Source of the DNA: a candidate division NPL-UPA2 bacterium
GTDB taxonomy: Bacteria > NPL-UPA2 > JAGMAN01
NCBI GenBank assembly: GCA_021129695.1
Contig: JAJOKU010000028.1
Span: 1-5,006, forward strand
Direction of reading: 5' to 3'
DNA: 5,006 nt
Every line of letters begins with the position of its first letter. Position 1 is the stretch's first letter. The notes below the pieces were generated by a model, which was given only the letters and a program-made list of their open reading frames with translations, was not told the DNA's origin and made no database searches. The position numbers and the translations under genes were made by a program. This document shows positions 1 through 5,006 of the stretch, one piece after another.

Positions 1-71
1 CTACCAACCATTTTGGATCTCTCGACGATAAAATTAATAAGTGTCAAAGTCCCATATAAGATCTTTTTTGG

Positions 72-1004
72 TCATGTTCCATTTTGAAACCACTCGATGG
101 TTTTCTTGATACCTTCCTCTAAACCAACTTTTGGTTCCCAACCTAACTCTTTTCTTGCCTTGGTGATGTCGGGGCGACGGACCTTGGGGTCATCCACTGG
201 CAGTTCCTTATAGATGATTTGACTCTGACTCCCCATCAGAGAGAGGATTAGTTTGGCTGATTCCAGGATAGATAGCTCCTGGGGATTCCCTAAGTTAACC
301 GGCTCATTTATGCTTGACAGCATTAATCTATATATCCCTTCTATTAAATCGGTGATATAGCAGAAGCTTCGCGTCTGTCTGCCATCACCAAATACAGTCA
401 GGGGCTCTCCCTTTAATGCCTGATTAATGAAGTTGGGAATAGCCCGGCCGTCATTCTTTCTCATCCTGGGGCCGTAGGTATTGAAGATACGGACAATTTT
501 AGTGTCTATTTTATGCGTGCGATGATAAGCCAGAGTGATAGCTTCGGCAAAACGCTTTGCTTCATCATAGCAACTTCGCACACCTATGGGATTGACATTA
601 CCCCAGTAGTCTTCTTTCTGAGGGTTAACTAGAGGGTCGCCATAGATTTCAGAGGTGGAGGCAAGCAGATACTTAGCTCCCTTGGCCTTAGCCAGACCTA
701 AGGTTTTATGTGTTCCCATGGAGCCAACCTTCAGAGTCTGGATAGGAAATTTAGCATAATCAATGGGACTGGCGGGAGAAGCGAAATGGAGAACATAATC
801 TATGTCCTCTTTCCAATCAATATACTCAGTGACATCCTGTTTTATAAACTTGAAATCTCTATTTCCTTCAAGATGAGAGATATTAGAAATCTTGCCGGTA
901 ATCAGATTGTCCATGCAGATGACCCGATTGCCCTCCCCAAGCAATCGCCCACATAGATGGGAACCAATGAAACCAGCTCCGCCGGTTACCAGAACTGTTG
1001 GCAT
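72..1004 (-). CDS. uxs: UDP-glucuronate decarboxylase (UDP-xylose synthase), extended SDR family
   Basis: This cytoplasmic NAD-dependent enzyme is expected to convert UDP-glucuronate to UDP-xylose by oxidation at C4, decarboxylation and re-reduction. The 310-residue protein has the usual length of a bacterial UXS. It has the Rossmann glycine motif [10 protein letters not shown] at residues 7-16 and the family-typical [11 protein letters not shown] near 73-83. The catalytic segment STSEIYGDP at 116-124 contains Thr117-Ser118-Glu119. The YxxxK pair is Tyr146/Lys150 in SCYDEAKR, and [10 protein letters not shown] follows near 172-181. The Arg-rich DDPKVRRPD at 271-279 carries the substrate-carboxylate arginine expected of decarboxylases. 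The start at 1004 is well supported: AGGAG lies 6 nt upstream, inside the 16-nt gap after the preceding dehydrogenase gene. It is the last visible gene of the operon, and its substrate is the product of the first gene, the UDP-glucose dehydrogenase. ArnA-like decarboxylase or 4-epimerase activity is less likely given the ASPASPIDY and STSEIYGDP signatures. Confidence 0.93.
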   Translation of the reverse strand: MPTVLVTGGAGFIGSHLCGRLLGEGNRVICMDNLITGKISNISHLEGNRDFKFIKQDVTEYIDWKEDIDYVLHFASPASPIDYAKFPIQTLKVGSMGTHKTLGLAKAKGAKYLLASTSEIYGDPLVNPQKEDYWGNVNPIGVRSCYDEAKRFAEAITLAYHRTHKIDTKIVRIFNTYGPRMRKNDGRAIPNFINQALKGEPLTVFGDGRQTRSFCYITDLIEGIYRLMLSSINEPVNLGNPQELSILESAKLILSLMGSQSQIIYKELPVDDPKVRRPDITKARKELGWEPKVGLEEGIKKTIEWFQNGT

Positions 1005-1020
1005 GACGTTCTCCTATAAG

Positions 1021-2328
1021 CTACAGCTTGACTATCTTCTTCCTTCCCTGGTGGACTTCTTTAGTGGCATTGCGAGTGTCTATCACTAAATTGGACATTT
1101 TTACTATCTGCTCATAGTCATACCTGCTATGGTCAGTGATGATGGCTACACAGTCAGTTTGGCTCAAAGCTCTGTTAGTAAGGGCAATGGAGTGGAAAGT
1201 GGAGTTGCCCACCATTAGCTCGGGAACATGGGGATCGTTATAGGATAGGCTGGCTCCCTTATCCATAAGCATCTGCATTATCTCAATAGCTGGGGATTCC
1301 CGGGTATCATCCACATCTCTTTTATAAGTCACTCCCAGAATGAGAATTCTTGACCCCTTAATGCTCCTACCACGCTCATTTAAAGCCGAGCTGATTCTCT
1401 CCACTATATGGCAGGGCATAAAATGATTTATCTCTCCCGCTAAATCAATGAACTTGGCTGGAAAATCATTCAATCTCGCTTTCCAGGATAGATAAAATGG
1501 GTCAATGGGCAGACAGTGGCCGCCCAGACCAGGACCAGGATAGAAGGGCATGAAGCCGAAAGGTTTGGTAGAAGCGGCAGAAATTACTTCCCAGACATCA
1601 ATCCCTAAGCGGTTACTGATGAGGGCCAGTTCATTAGCTAAAGCGATATTTACGGTGCGGAAGGTGTTCTCTGATAGTTTTACCATCTCGGCGGTATCGC
1701 TGGATGAGACGGCAATGACTTTCTCGATAACCTGCTGGTAGAGGAGCCTGGCCATCTCGGTACACAGGGCAGTTATGCCTCCCACTACCTTGGGAATATT
1801 CTTTGTCTTATATTGGGGATTGCCCGGGTCTATCCTCTCCGGAGAGAAGGCAAGATAGAAGTCCCTTCCAACTTTCAGACCTTTCTTCTGAAGCATGGGA
1901 AGGATTATCTCCCGGGTCGTTCCCGGATAAGTAGTGGATTCCAGGATAATTAACTGCCCCTTTCTCAAATATCGGGCAACCTCCTTAGCCGAATCCATAA
2001 TATGAGAGACGTCTGGCTCCTTGGTTTTGCGAAGAGGAGTGGGAACGCAGATGCACAGAGCATCAATGTCCTTCAAGACTTTATAGTCATCGGTGGCTTT
2101 TAACCTTTCCTTCTTTACTAAAGGTGACAACTCTTCCCTGGCAACATCGAGTAGATAAGACTTGCCTGCGTTTATTTTTCGGACCCTCTCTTTATCTATG
2201 TCAATGCCGGTGGTTCTGAAACCAGCCCGGGCGAATTCAACGGCTAAAGGGAGCCCTACATACCCCAGTCCAATTACGGCTACCTTTGCCTTTCTTTTTA
2301 TAATCTTATCCTTTACGGACATATTCAT
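1021..2328 (-). CDS. wbpA: UDP-N-acetyl-D-glucosamine 6-dehydrogenase, WbpA type
   Basis: This UDP-glucose/GDP-mannose dehydrogenase family protein has 435 residues, a normal full length. The expected reaction is the NAD-dependent four-electron oxidation of UDP-GlcNAc to UDP-GlcNAc-uronate in the cytoplasm, a precursor of aminouronic acids in O-antigen or capsule. The N-terminal Rossmann motif is GLGYVG at 20-25, with the acidic residue after the second strand in GIDID (41-45). CVPTPL lies at 94-99, ESTTYPGTT at 130-138 and FSPERIDPGN at 161-170. Catalytic residues expected of the family are Lys217 and Asn221 (KLSEN), the thiol Cys272 in GPGLGGHCLPIDPFYL (265-280) and Asp276. The C-terminal UDP-binding domain has GVTYKRDVDDTRESP near 332-346. 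SPERIDPGN and GGHCLPIDPF mark the WbpA branch rather than the UDP-glucose branch; substrate choice remains inferred. The start overlaps the upstream gene by 23 nt; an in-frame ATG two codons later (2322) is an alternative. No wbpB/D/E or epimerase partner is visible. Confidence 0.87.
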   Translation of the reverse strand: MNMSVKDKIIKRKAKVAVIGLGYVGLPLAVEFARAGFRTTGIDIDKERVRKINAGKSYLLDVAREELSPLVKKERLKATDDYKVLKDIDALCICVPTPLRKTKEPDVSHIMDSAKEVARYLRKGQLIILESTTYPGTTREIILPMLQKKGLKVGRDFYLAFSPERIDPGNPQYKTKNIPKVVGGITALCTEMARLLYQQVIEKVIAVSSSDTAEMVKLSENTFRTVNIALANELALISNRLGIDVWEVISAASTKPFGFMPFYPGPGLGGHCLPIDPFYLSWKARLNDFPAKFIDLAGEINHFMPCHIVERISSALNERGRSIKGSRILILGVTYKRDVDDTRESPAIEIMQMLMDKGASLSYNDPHVPELMVGNSTFHSIALTNRALSQTDCVAIITDHSRYDYEQIVKMSNLVIDTRNATKEVHQGRKKIVKL

Positions 2329-3307
2329 CCCCTTCCTTTTTCAGCCTCTTCCACCACTCCGGATGCTCAAGGTACCAATCAATGGTTCTCTGCAATCCAT
2401 CTCGCAAGTCAGTAGTGGGAGACCAATCCAAGAGGACCTTTGACTTGGAAGTAGAAGAGATATGCTTCTGGACATGGCCAGGGCGATCTTCAATGAATCT
2501 AACCGAGGACTCCGGCTTCTGCAACCTCTCCAATATGATCTTGGCAATGGTATTGATATCGGTATCCACCCCGGTACCTAAGTTTATTACTTCCCCCTTC
2601 AACCTCTCCATGTCCACTTGAAGGGCTCTGTCCAAAGCTTGACAGAGGTCCTCCACATATGTCCAATCACGGCTGAAGGTCCCATCTCCGTAGACGGGCA
2701 GAGGCTTATCCTCTATGGCATTGGTGGTAAATAGGGGAATCATCTTCTCTGGATACTGATTTGAGCCATAAGCATTGAATGGTCTCAGAATAACGATGGG
2801 CAGGTCATAGGTGACGAAATAAGAGTATGCTAATCTATCTGCCCCCGCCTTGGCCGCCGCATAGGGGCTTCGAGGATTCAAGGGATGGTTCTCGGTCATA
2901 GGAACCTCCTCAGCTGTTCCATATACTTCGCTGGTAGAGACATGAATAAACCTTTCCACGGAATGGCGTCTCAGCGCCTCCAGAAGAACCTGAGCTCCCT
3001 TAACATCGGTAGAGATGAAGGCATCCGAGTTGTCAATGGACCTATCCACATGGGTCTCGGCGGCCAGATGAACCACCACCTCAGCCTGGCGCATTAAATT
3101 GTCTACTGTCTCCCTGTCTCTGATATCACCATGCCAGAAGGTAAAATGTGGATTCTCCCACATATCCTGAGTGAAGTTATTAAGGTTGCCACAGTAGGTA
3201 AGCGCATCTAAGACAGTGACCAGATAGTCAGGGTATCTGGACAGAATGTATTTTGTAAAATTACTTCCAATGAAACCTGCTCCTCCGGTAATTAAAAGCC
3301 TCTTCAT
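2306..3307 (-). CDS. RmlB-like NDP-sugar 4,6-dehydratase (extended SDR), Thr-Ser-Glu triad
   Basis: This 333-residue extended SDR resembles dTDP-glucose 4,6-dehydratase (RmlB/RfbB) in length and motif order, and would make a 4-keto-6-deoxy nucleotide sugar in the cytoplasm. GGAGFIG is at 8-14, the RmlB-like LDALTYCGNLNN at 33-44, AAETHVDRSI at 82-91 and SPYAAAK at 147-153 (Tyr149, Lys153). NAYGSNQYPEKMIPL follows at 178-192, YGDGTFSRDWTYVED at 206-220 and EDRPGH at 273-278. The active-site segment is STSEVYG (124-130). Classical RmlB has Thr-Asp-Glu there; here the aspartate position is Ser126, as in GDP-mannose 4,6-dehydratases and, from memory, LegB-type dehydratases. The nucleotide and hexose are therefore uncertain, and 4-epimerase activity cannot be excluded. 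The start at 3307 is supported by AGGAG 8 nt upstream, beginning right after the stop of the UDP-glucose dehydrogenase gene (13-nt gap). The 3' end overlaps the next gene by 23 nt. No rmlA, rmlC or rmlD partner is visible. Confidence 0.85.
   Translation of the reverse strand: MKRLLITGGAGFIGSNFTKYILSRYPDYLVTVLDALTYCGNLNNFTQDMWENPHFTFWHGDIRDRETVDNLMRQAEVVVHLAAETHVDRSIDNSDAFISTDVKGAQVLLEALRRHSVERFIHVSTSEVYGTAEEVPMTENHPLNPRSPYAAAKAGADRLAYSYFVTYDLPIVILRPFNAYGSNQYPEKMIPLFTTNAIEDKPLPVYGDGTFSRDWTYVEDLCQALDRALQVDMERLKGEVINLGTGVDTDINTIAKIILERLQKPESSVRFIEDRPGHVQKHISSTSKSKVLLDWSPTTDLRDGLQRTIDWYLEHPEWWKRLKKEGDEYVRKG
2329..2338 (-). promoter_or_regulatory. ribosome-binding site of the WbpA-type gene, inside the upstream gene
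   Basis: On the minus strand AAGGAAGGGG directly precedes ATG at 2328. It lies in the last codons of the RmlB-like gene (the Lys-Glu-Gly stretch), so both genes share sequence in different frames. The AAGGA core is 5 nt from the 2328 ATG and 11 nt from the alternative ATG at 2322, which favours the first. The overlap implies translational coupling. Confidence 0.55.
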
Positions 3308-3320
3308 TCCGATTTCTCCT

Positions 3321-4625
3321 TCAACGTCCCACTGCGAAATAGTTAAATCCCATCTTTTTTAACTCCTCAGGCTCATAAACATTGCGACCGTCCACAATGA
3401 TCGGATTTTTTAAAAGGGATTTAATCTTCCCGAGGTCCAGTTTCTTAAACTCTTCCCATTCAGTGATAATGAGAAGACAATCGCTTCCCTCAGCTACCCG
3501 GTAAGGGTCAGCACAGTATTCAATATCCTTGAGAACCTTCCTGGCATTCTCCGTGGCCGCCGGGTCGTAAGCTCTCACCTTAGCTCCCTCTGCCTGAAGC
3601 CTGTTGATTATCTCAACGGAGGGAGCCTCCCTCATATCGTCAGTATTTGGTTTAAAGGAAAGACCCAGGATTCCAATCACCTTGTTATTGAGAGTCCAGA
3701 GCGCTTTCTTTACCTTCTTTAAAAATAGCTCCTTTTGCTTTCGATTAATTCCCTCGGTAACTTTAAGGAGCTCAAAGTTGTAGCCCGCCTCCTCAGCTAT
3801 TCTGGTGAAAGCAGCTACATCTTTTGGAAAACAGGAACCTCCGTAACCTAACCCCGCCCTCAAGAAACCCTTGCCAATCCTACCATCCAACTCCATCCCA
3901 TTGGATACTTCCTTCACATCCGCTCCTACCTTTTCACAGATGTTGGCGATAGCGTTAATATAAGAGATCTTTAAAGCCAGGAAAGAGTTGGAAGCATGCT
4001 TGATAATTTCCGCGCTCTTTATATCGGTAATCACCAGGGGGACATTCAAGGGTTTGTATAGCTCAGTCATCACCTTTTTTGCTCTTTCCGTCTCCACCCC
4101 GATGACGATTCTGTCCGGATGCATGAAGTCCTGGATGGCTGAACCCTCCCTCAAAAACTCTGGATTGGAGACGACATCAAACTCTACGCCATGAATATTG
4201 TTAGTAATGATTTTCTTAACCCATTCCCCCGTCTTCACTGGGACAGTTGACTTCTCTACAATTATCTTATAATCTTCCATAGCCTCAGCTATCTTACAGG
4301 AAACATCTTCTACGAATGACAAATCGGCTTCTCCATTCTCCCGGGAAGGAGTGCCCACAGCAATGAAGACTATCTCAGATTTCTTGACTCCCTCCTCAAG
4401 GTTGGCAGTGAAAGAGAGACGCCCGGACTCAGCATTCTTTCTAACTAACTCTTCCAATCCCGGCTCAAAGAAAGGCACAGTGCCCTTCTTAAGGATACTG
4501 ATTTTTCCCTCGTCGCTATCTACACAGATAACTTCGTTCCCTAAATCAGCGAAGCAAGCCGCGGAGACCAATCCCACATGCCCAGCCCCAATCATGCACA
4601 GCTTCATTCTTCTTTTATTCTCCAT
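3321..4625 (-). CDS. ugd: UDP-glucose 6-dehydrogenase
   Basis: This cytoplasmic enzyme oxidises UDP-glucose to UDP-glucuronate with two NAD+. The 434-residue protein is full length. The NAD-binding motif GAGHVG is at 13-18, with Asp36 at the end of the second strand to hold the NAD ribose. FFEPGLEEL is at 52-60, VGTPS at 90-94, EKSTVPVKTG at 124-133 and NPEFLREGSA at 154-163. Catalytic Lys209 and Asn213 lie in KHASN, Cys265 in YGGSCFPKD (261-269) and Asp269 closes that motif. The C-terminal domain has FKPNTDDMREAPSVEI (324-339) and ITEWEEF (387-393). These point to UDP-glucose rather than GDP-mannose or UDP-GlcNAc. The annotated ATG at 4625 has only a weak purine stretch upstream. An in-frame ATG at 4607 (Met7) gives the usual MKLCMIGAG-type family N-terminus, with GGAG 12 nt upstream, so the real start may be there. 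It leads the four-gene operon and supplies the decarboxylase encoded last. The 5' side abuts the left inverted-repeat arm. Confidence 0.93.
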   Translation of the reverse strand: MENKRRMKLCMIGAGHVGLVSAACFADLGNEVICVDSDEGKISILKKGTVPFFEPGLEELVRKNAESGRLSFTANLEEGVKKSEIVFIAVGTPSRENGEADLSFVEDVSCKIAEAMEDYKIIVEKSTVPVKTGEWVKKIITNNIHGVEFDVVSNPEFLREGSAIQDFMHPDRIVIGVETERAKKVMTELYKPLNVPLVITDIKSAEIIKHASNSFLALKISYINAIANICEKVGADVKEVSNGMELDGRIGKGFLRAGLGYGGSCFPKDVAAFTRIAEEAGYNFELLKVTEGINRKQKELFLKKVKKALWTLNNKVIGILGLSFKPNTDDMREAPSVEIINRLQAEGAKVRAYDPAATENARKVLKDIEYCADPYRVAEGSDCLLIITEWEEFKKLDLGKIKSLLKNPIIVDGRNVYEPEELKKMGFNYFAVGR

Positions 4626-4640
4626 CCACTTTCAAATTAC

Positions 4641-4661
4641 AGCAGTAGTTGCCAAAATTAA
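4641..4661. repeat. left arm of a 21-bp perfect inverted repeat
   Basis: The arm begins AGCAGTAGTTGCC and continues into AAAATTAA. Its exact reverse complement occurs at 4968-4988. Similarity extends outward: 4631-4640 matches the complement of 4989-4998 at 7 of 10 positions, giving 28 of 31 overall. Inward similarity stops at once apart from scattered matches. The arm lies 16 nt upstream of the UDP-glucose dehydrogenase ATG at 4625. No convincing target-site duplication flanks the pair. Confidence 0.9.
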
Positions 4662-4699
4662 AAATTTAGTAGGTATTCCGACGACAAACAATGAAATAT

Positions 4700-4750
4700 T
4701 TCTTACAAATTTCCTACATTTTCCTACAAATCTGTAAGGGTGCTCCTACA
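4700..4750. repeat. phased TTCCTACA octamer cluster
   Basis: TTCCTACA occurs exactly at 4711-4718 and 4721-4728. One-mismatch copies are TTCTTACA at 4700-4707 and CTCCTACA at 4743-4750. Starts are spaced 11, 10 and 22 nt apart, close to whole helical turns, so all copies face the same side of the DNA. Most are followed by AA or TT. The same octamer appears in the opposite orientation (TGTAGGAA) at 4857-4864 and 4892-4899. Such a set could be transposase subterminal sites or a multi-site operator; the sequence alone does not decide. Confidence 0.6.
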
Positions 4751-4814
4751 AACATACTTTGGTCGTTCTTTGACATAATAAACCTTTTACCGTCAGAGAA
4801 ATAGGTTTTGTGAG

Positions 4815-4842
4815 TTATCAACCTTCTATTTTATGATATAAT
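4815..4842 (+). promoter_or_regulatory. rightward sigma-70/sigma-A type promoter with extended -10
   Basis: TGATATAAT at 4834-4842 is a perfect extended -10 (TGn plus TATAAT). A partial -35, TTATCA at 4815-4820 (4 of 6 matches to TTGACA), sits 16 nt upstream. Transcription should begin near 4849 and run rightwards through the TGTAGGAAG repeats, the hairpin at 4922-4939 and the frame starting at 4958, away from the sugar operon. The leader would be about 110 nt. Confidence 0.6.
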
Positions 4843-4856
4843 GAAAGCACTGATTT

Positions 4857-4899
4857 TGTAGGAAGCCTACCTAAGCAGGCCGAATAGCGAGTGTAGGAA
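4857..4899. repeat. two TGTAGGAAG direct repeats, inverted relative to the left cluster
   Basis: TGTAGGAAG occurs at 4857-4865 and 4892-4900, 35 nt apart. The 5-nt core GTAGG (4858-4862) can pair with CCTAC at 4866-4870 across an AAG loop, and that CCTAC can instead pair with GTAGG at 4893-4897. In RNA from the promoter just upstream, these would be alternative hairpins in a leader. They mirror the TTCCTACA copies at 4700-4750. Confidence 0.5.
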
Positions 4900-4921
4900 G
4901 ATTTAAATTTTCAAAGAACCA

Positions 4922-4939
4922 CCGACGATACAGCGTCGG
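4922..4939 (+). other. hairpin CCGACG-(6 nt)-CGTCGG
   Basis: CCGACG (4922-4927) and CGTCGG (4934-4939) form a perfect 6-bp GC-rich stem with the loop ATACAG. It would lie in the leader of the rightward transcript, about 18 nt before the ATG at 4958. No U-run follows, so it is not a normal terminator. CCGACG also occurs once at 4678-4683, near the left repeat arm. Confidence 0.45.
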
Positions 4940-4957
4940 GAAACAATTTCAAAAAAT

Positions 4958-5006
4958 ATGAAAAAAGTTAATTTTGGCAACTACTGCTATAATAGGAAGA
5001 TCCTTT
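4958..5006 (+). CDS. putative partial ORF running off the right edge, function unknown
   Basis: An ATG at 4958 opens a frame that reads MKKVNFGNYCYNRKIL and has no stop before the window ends, so only the first 16 codons are visible. Support is indirect: a strong rightward promoter about 110 nt upstream, a Lys-rich start typical of bacterial proteins, and divergent placement from the operon. Against it, no Shine-Dalgarno sequence precedes the ATG; the nearest purine-rich stretch is CGGGAAA, about 15 nt away. The frame is also open upstream to 4907 but with no standard start codon. The right inverted-repeat arm lies inside this frame. The left arm, read on the minus strand in the same register, gives NFGNYCCNLK before a stop, so the repeat could be a duplicated gene start. 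I do not recognise the protein; a transposase is possible given the repeats, but that is a guess. Confidence 0.3.
   Translation, partial: MKKVNFGNYCYNRKIL
4968..4988. repeat. right arm of a 21-bp perfect inverted repeat
   Basis: This arm reads TTAATTTTGGCAACTAC then TGCT, the exact reverse complement of 4641-4661, with 306 bp between the arms. It lies inside the short rightward reading frame starting at 4958, where it encodes part of NFGNYC. Immediately outside the core, TGCTATAAT (4985-4993) resembles an extended -10 element. The left arm, read on the minus strand, is likewise followed by TGCTGTAAT (4644-4636). Confidence 0.9.

Larger units (their letters stand above)
4626..4957. other. 332-bp intergenic region bearing the repeat and promoter cluster
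   Basis: This AT-rich spacer separates the leftward operon from the rightward frame at 4958. It holds the left inverted-repeat arm, the TTCCTACA and TGTAGGAAG copies, the extended -10 promoter and the hairpin annotated separately. I see no tRNA, rRNA, CRISPR repeat, known riboswitch or convincing terminator. For the leftward operon the only promoter-like element found is TGCTGTAAT (4644-4636, minus strand), an extended -10 without a recognisable -35. It would start RNA near 4629, giving a roughly 22-nt leader if translation begins at 4607. Confidence 0.5.

Noticed and set aside
1..11. Minus-strand ATG at 11-9 after the decarboxylase gene, possibly the start of the next operon gene (Met-Val-Gly...).
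   Set aside because: Only three codons are visible and the upstream GAGAG is a weak ribosome-binding site; cannot be supported.
1..71. Search for a terminator after the decarboxylase gene; AAGATCTT palindrome followed by T's at 58-68.
   Set aside because: The 8-bp palindrome has no loop and the T-run is on the wrong strand for the leftward operon.
261..1948. TTCCAGGATA found three times (261-270, 1481-1490, 1939-1948), two copies sharing 14 nt, as a possible uptake or Chi-like motif.
   Set aside because: All copies are in coding sequence and two encode the same Ile-Leu-Glu-Ser; three copies in 5 kb could reflect codon usage and cannot be judged without the genome.
4644..4663. Sigma-54 promoter suggested by TTGGCA...TGCT in the repeat core.
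   Set aside because: Spacing between GG and GC is 8 nt, two short of the strict -24/-12 spacing.
4351..4737. Plus-strand 128-codon ORF antisense to the ugd 5' region and spacer.
   Set aside because: Mostly the complement of a well-supported gene, with no family motif and no promoter or ribosome-binding site.
4714..4776. Minus-strand 20-codon ORF (MSKNDQSMFVGAPLQICRKM) with AAAGG 6 nt upstream of its ATG; the frame is open up to a TTG near 4822.
   Set aside because: Too short, overlaps the repeated octamers, and no promoter points at it. It could be a relic of a mobile-element gene, but nothing supports translation.
4770..4798. TTGACA at 4770-4775 as a -35 box on the plus strand.
   Set aside because: No -10-like hexamer lies 16-18 nt downstream; the TATAAT at 4837 is too far.

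Overview
The window reads as a bacterial nucleotide-sugar operon on the minus strand, followed by an unusual intergenic region. Base composition is moderate, genes are tightly packed and two of the four have textbook AGGAG ribosome-binding sites. Nothing identifies the species. The genes could belong to a Gram-negative or a candidate-phylum bacterium that makes a complex surface polysaccharide, but that is inference.

Layout, in the direction of transcription (right to left): a UDP-glucose 6-dehydrogenase (3321-4625); an RmlB-like NDP-sugar 4,6-dehydratase of the extended SDR family (2306-3307); a WbpA-type UDP-N-acetylglucosamine 6-dehydrogenase (1021-2328); and a UDP-glucuronate decarboxylase, i.e. 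UDP-xylose synthase (72-1004). Junctions are a 13-nt gap, a 23-nt overlap and a 16-nt gap, so the four are almost certainly one transcription unit. Positions 1-71 are the 3' flank of the last gene and hold no clear terminator, so the operon may continue beyond the left edge.

Pathway logic: the first and last genes form a complete route from UDP-glucose to UDP-glucuronate to UDP-xylose. The third gene should supply UDP-N-acetylglucosaminuronate, a precursor of aminouronic acids in O-antigen or capsule. The second gene probably makes a 4-keto-6-deoxy nucleotide sugar. Its active-site triad is Thr-Ser-Glu rather than the Thr-Asp-Glu of classical RmlB, so its substrate is uncertain. No glycosyltransferase, flippase or polymerase is visible, so the final polymer is unknown.

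The right-hand 380 bases hold the least ordinary sequence. A perfect 21-bp inverted repeat (4641-4661 and 4968-4988), extendable to 28 of 31 matching positions, brackets about 306 bp. Inside are a cluster of TGTAGGAA-type octamers in both orientations, a strong rightward extended -10 promoter (TGATATAAT) and a small GC-rich hairpin. A short rightward reading frame starts at 4958 and runs off the window. The arrangement suggests a small mobile element, or a decayed transposon end, next to the operon. A duplicated regulatory element serving two divergent units is the main alternative.
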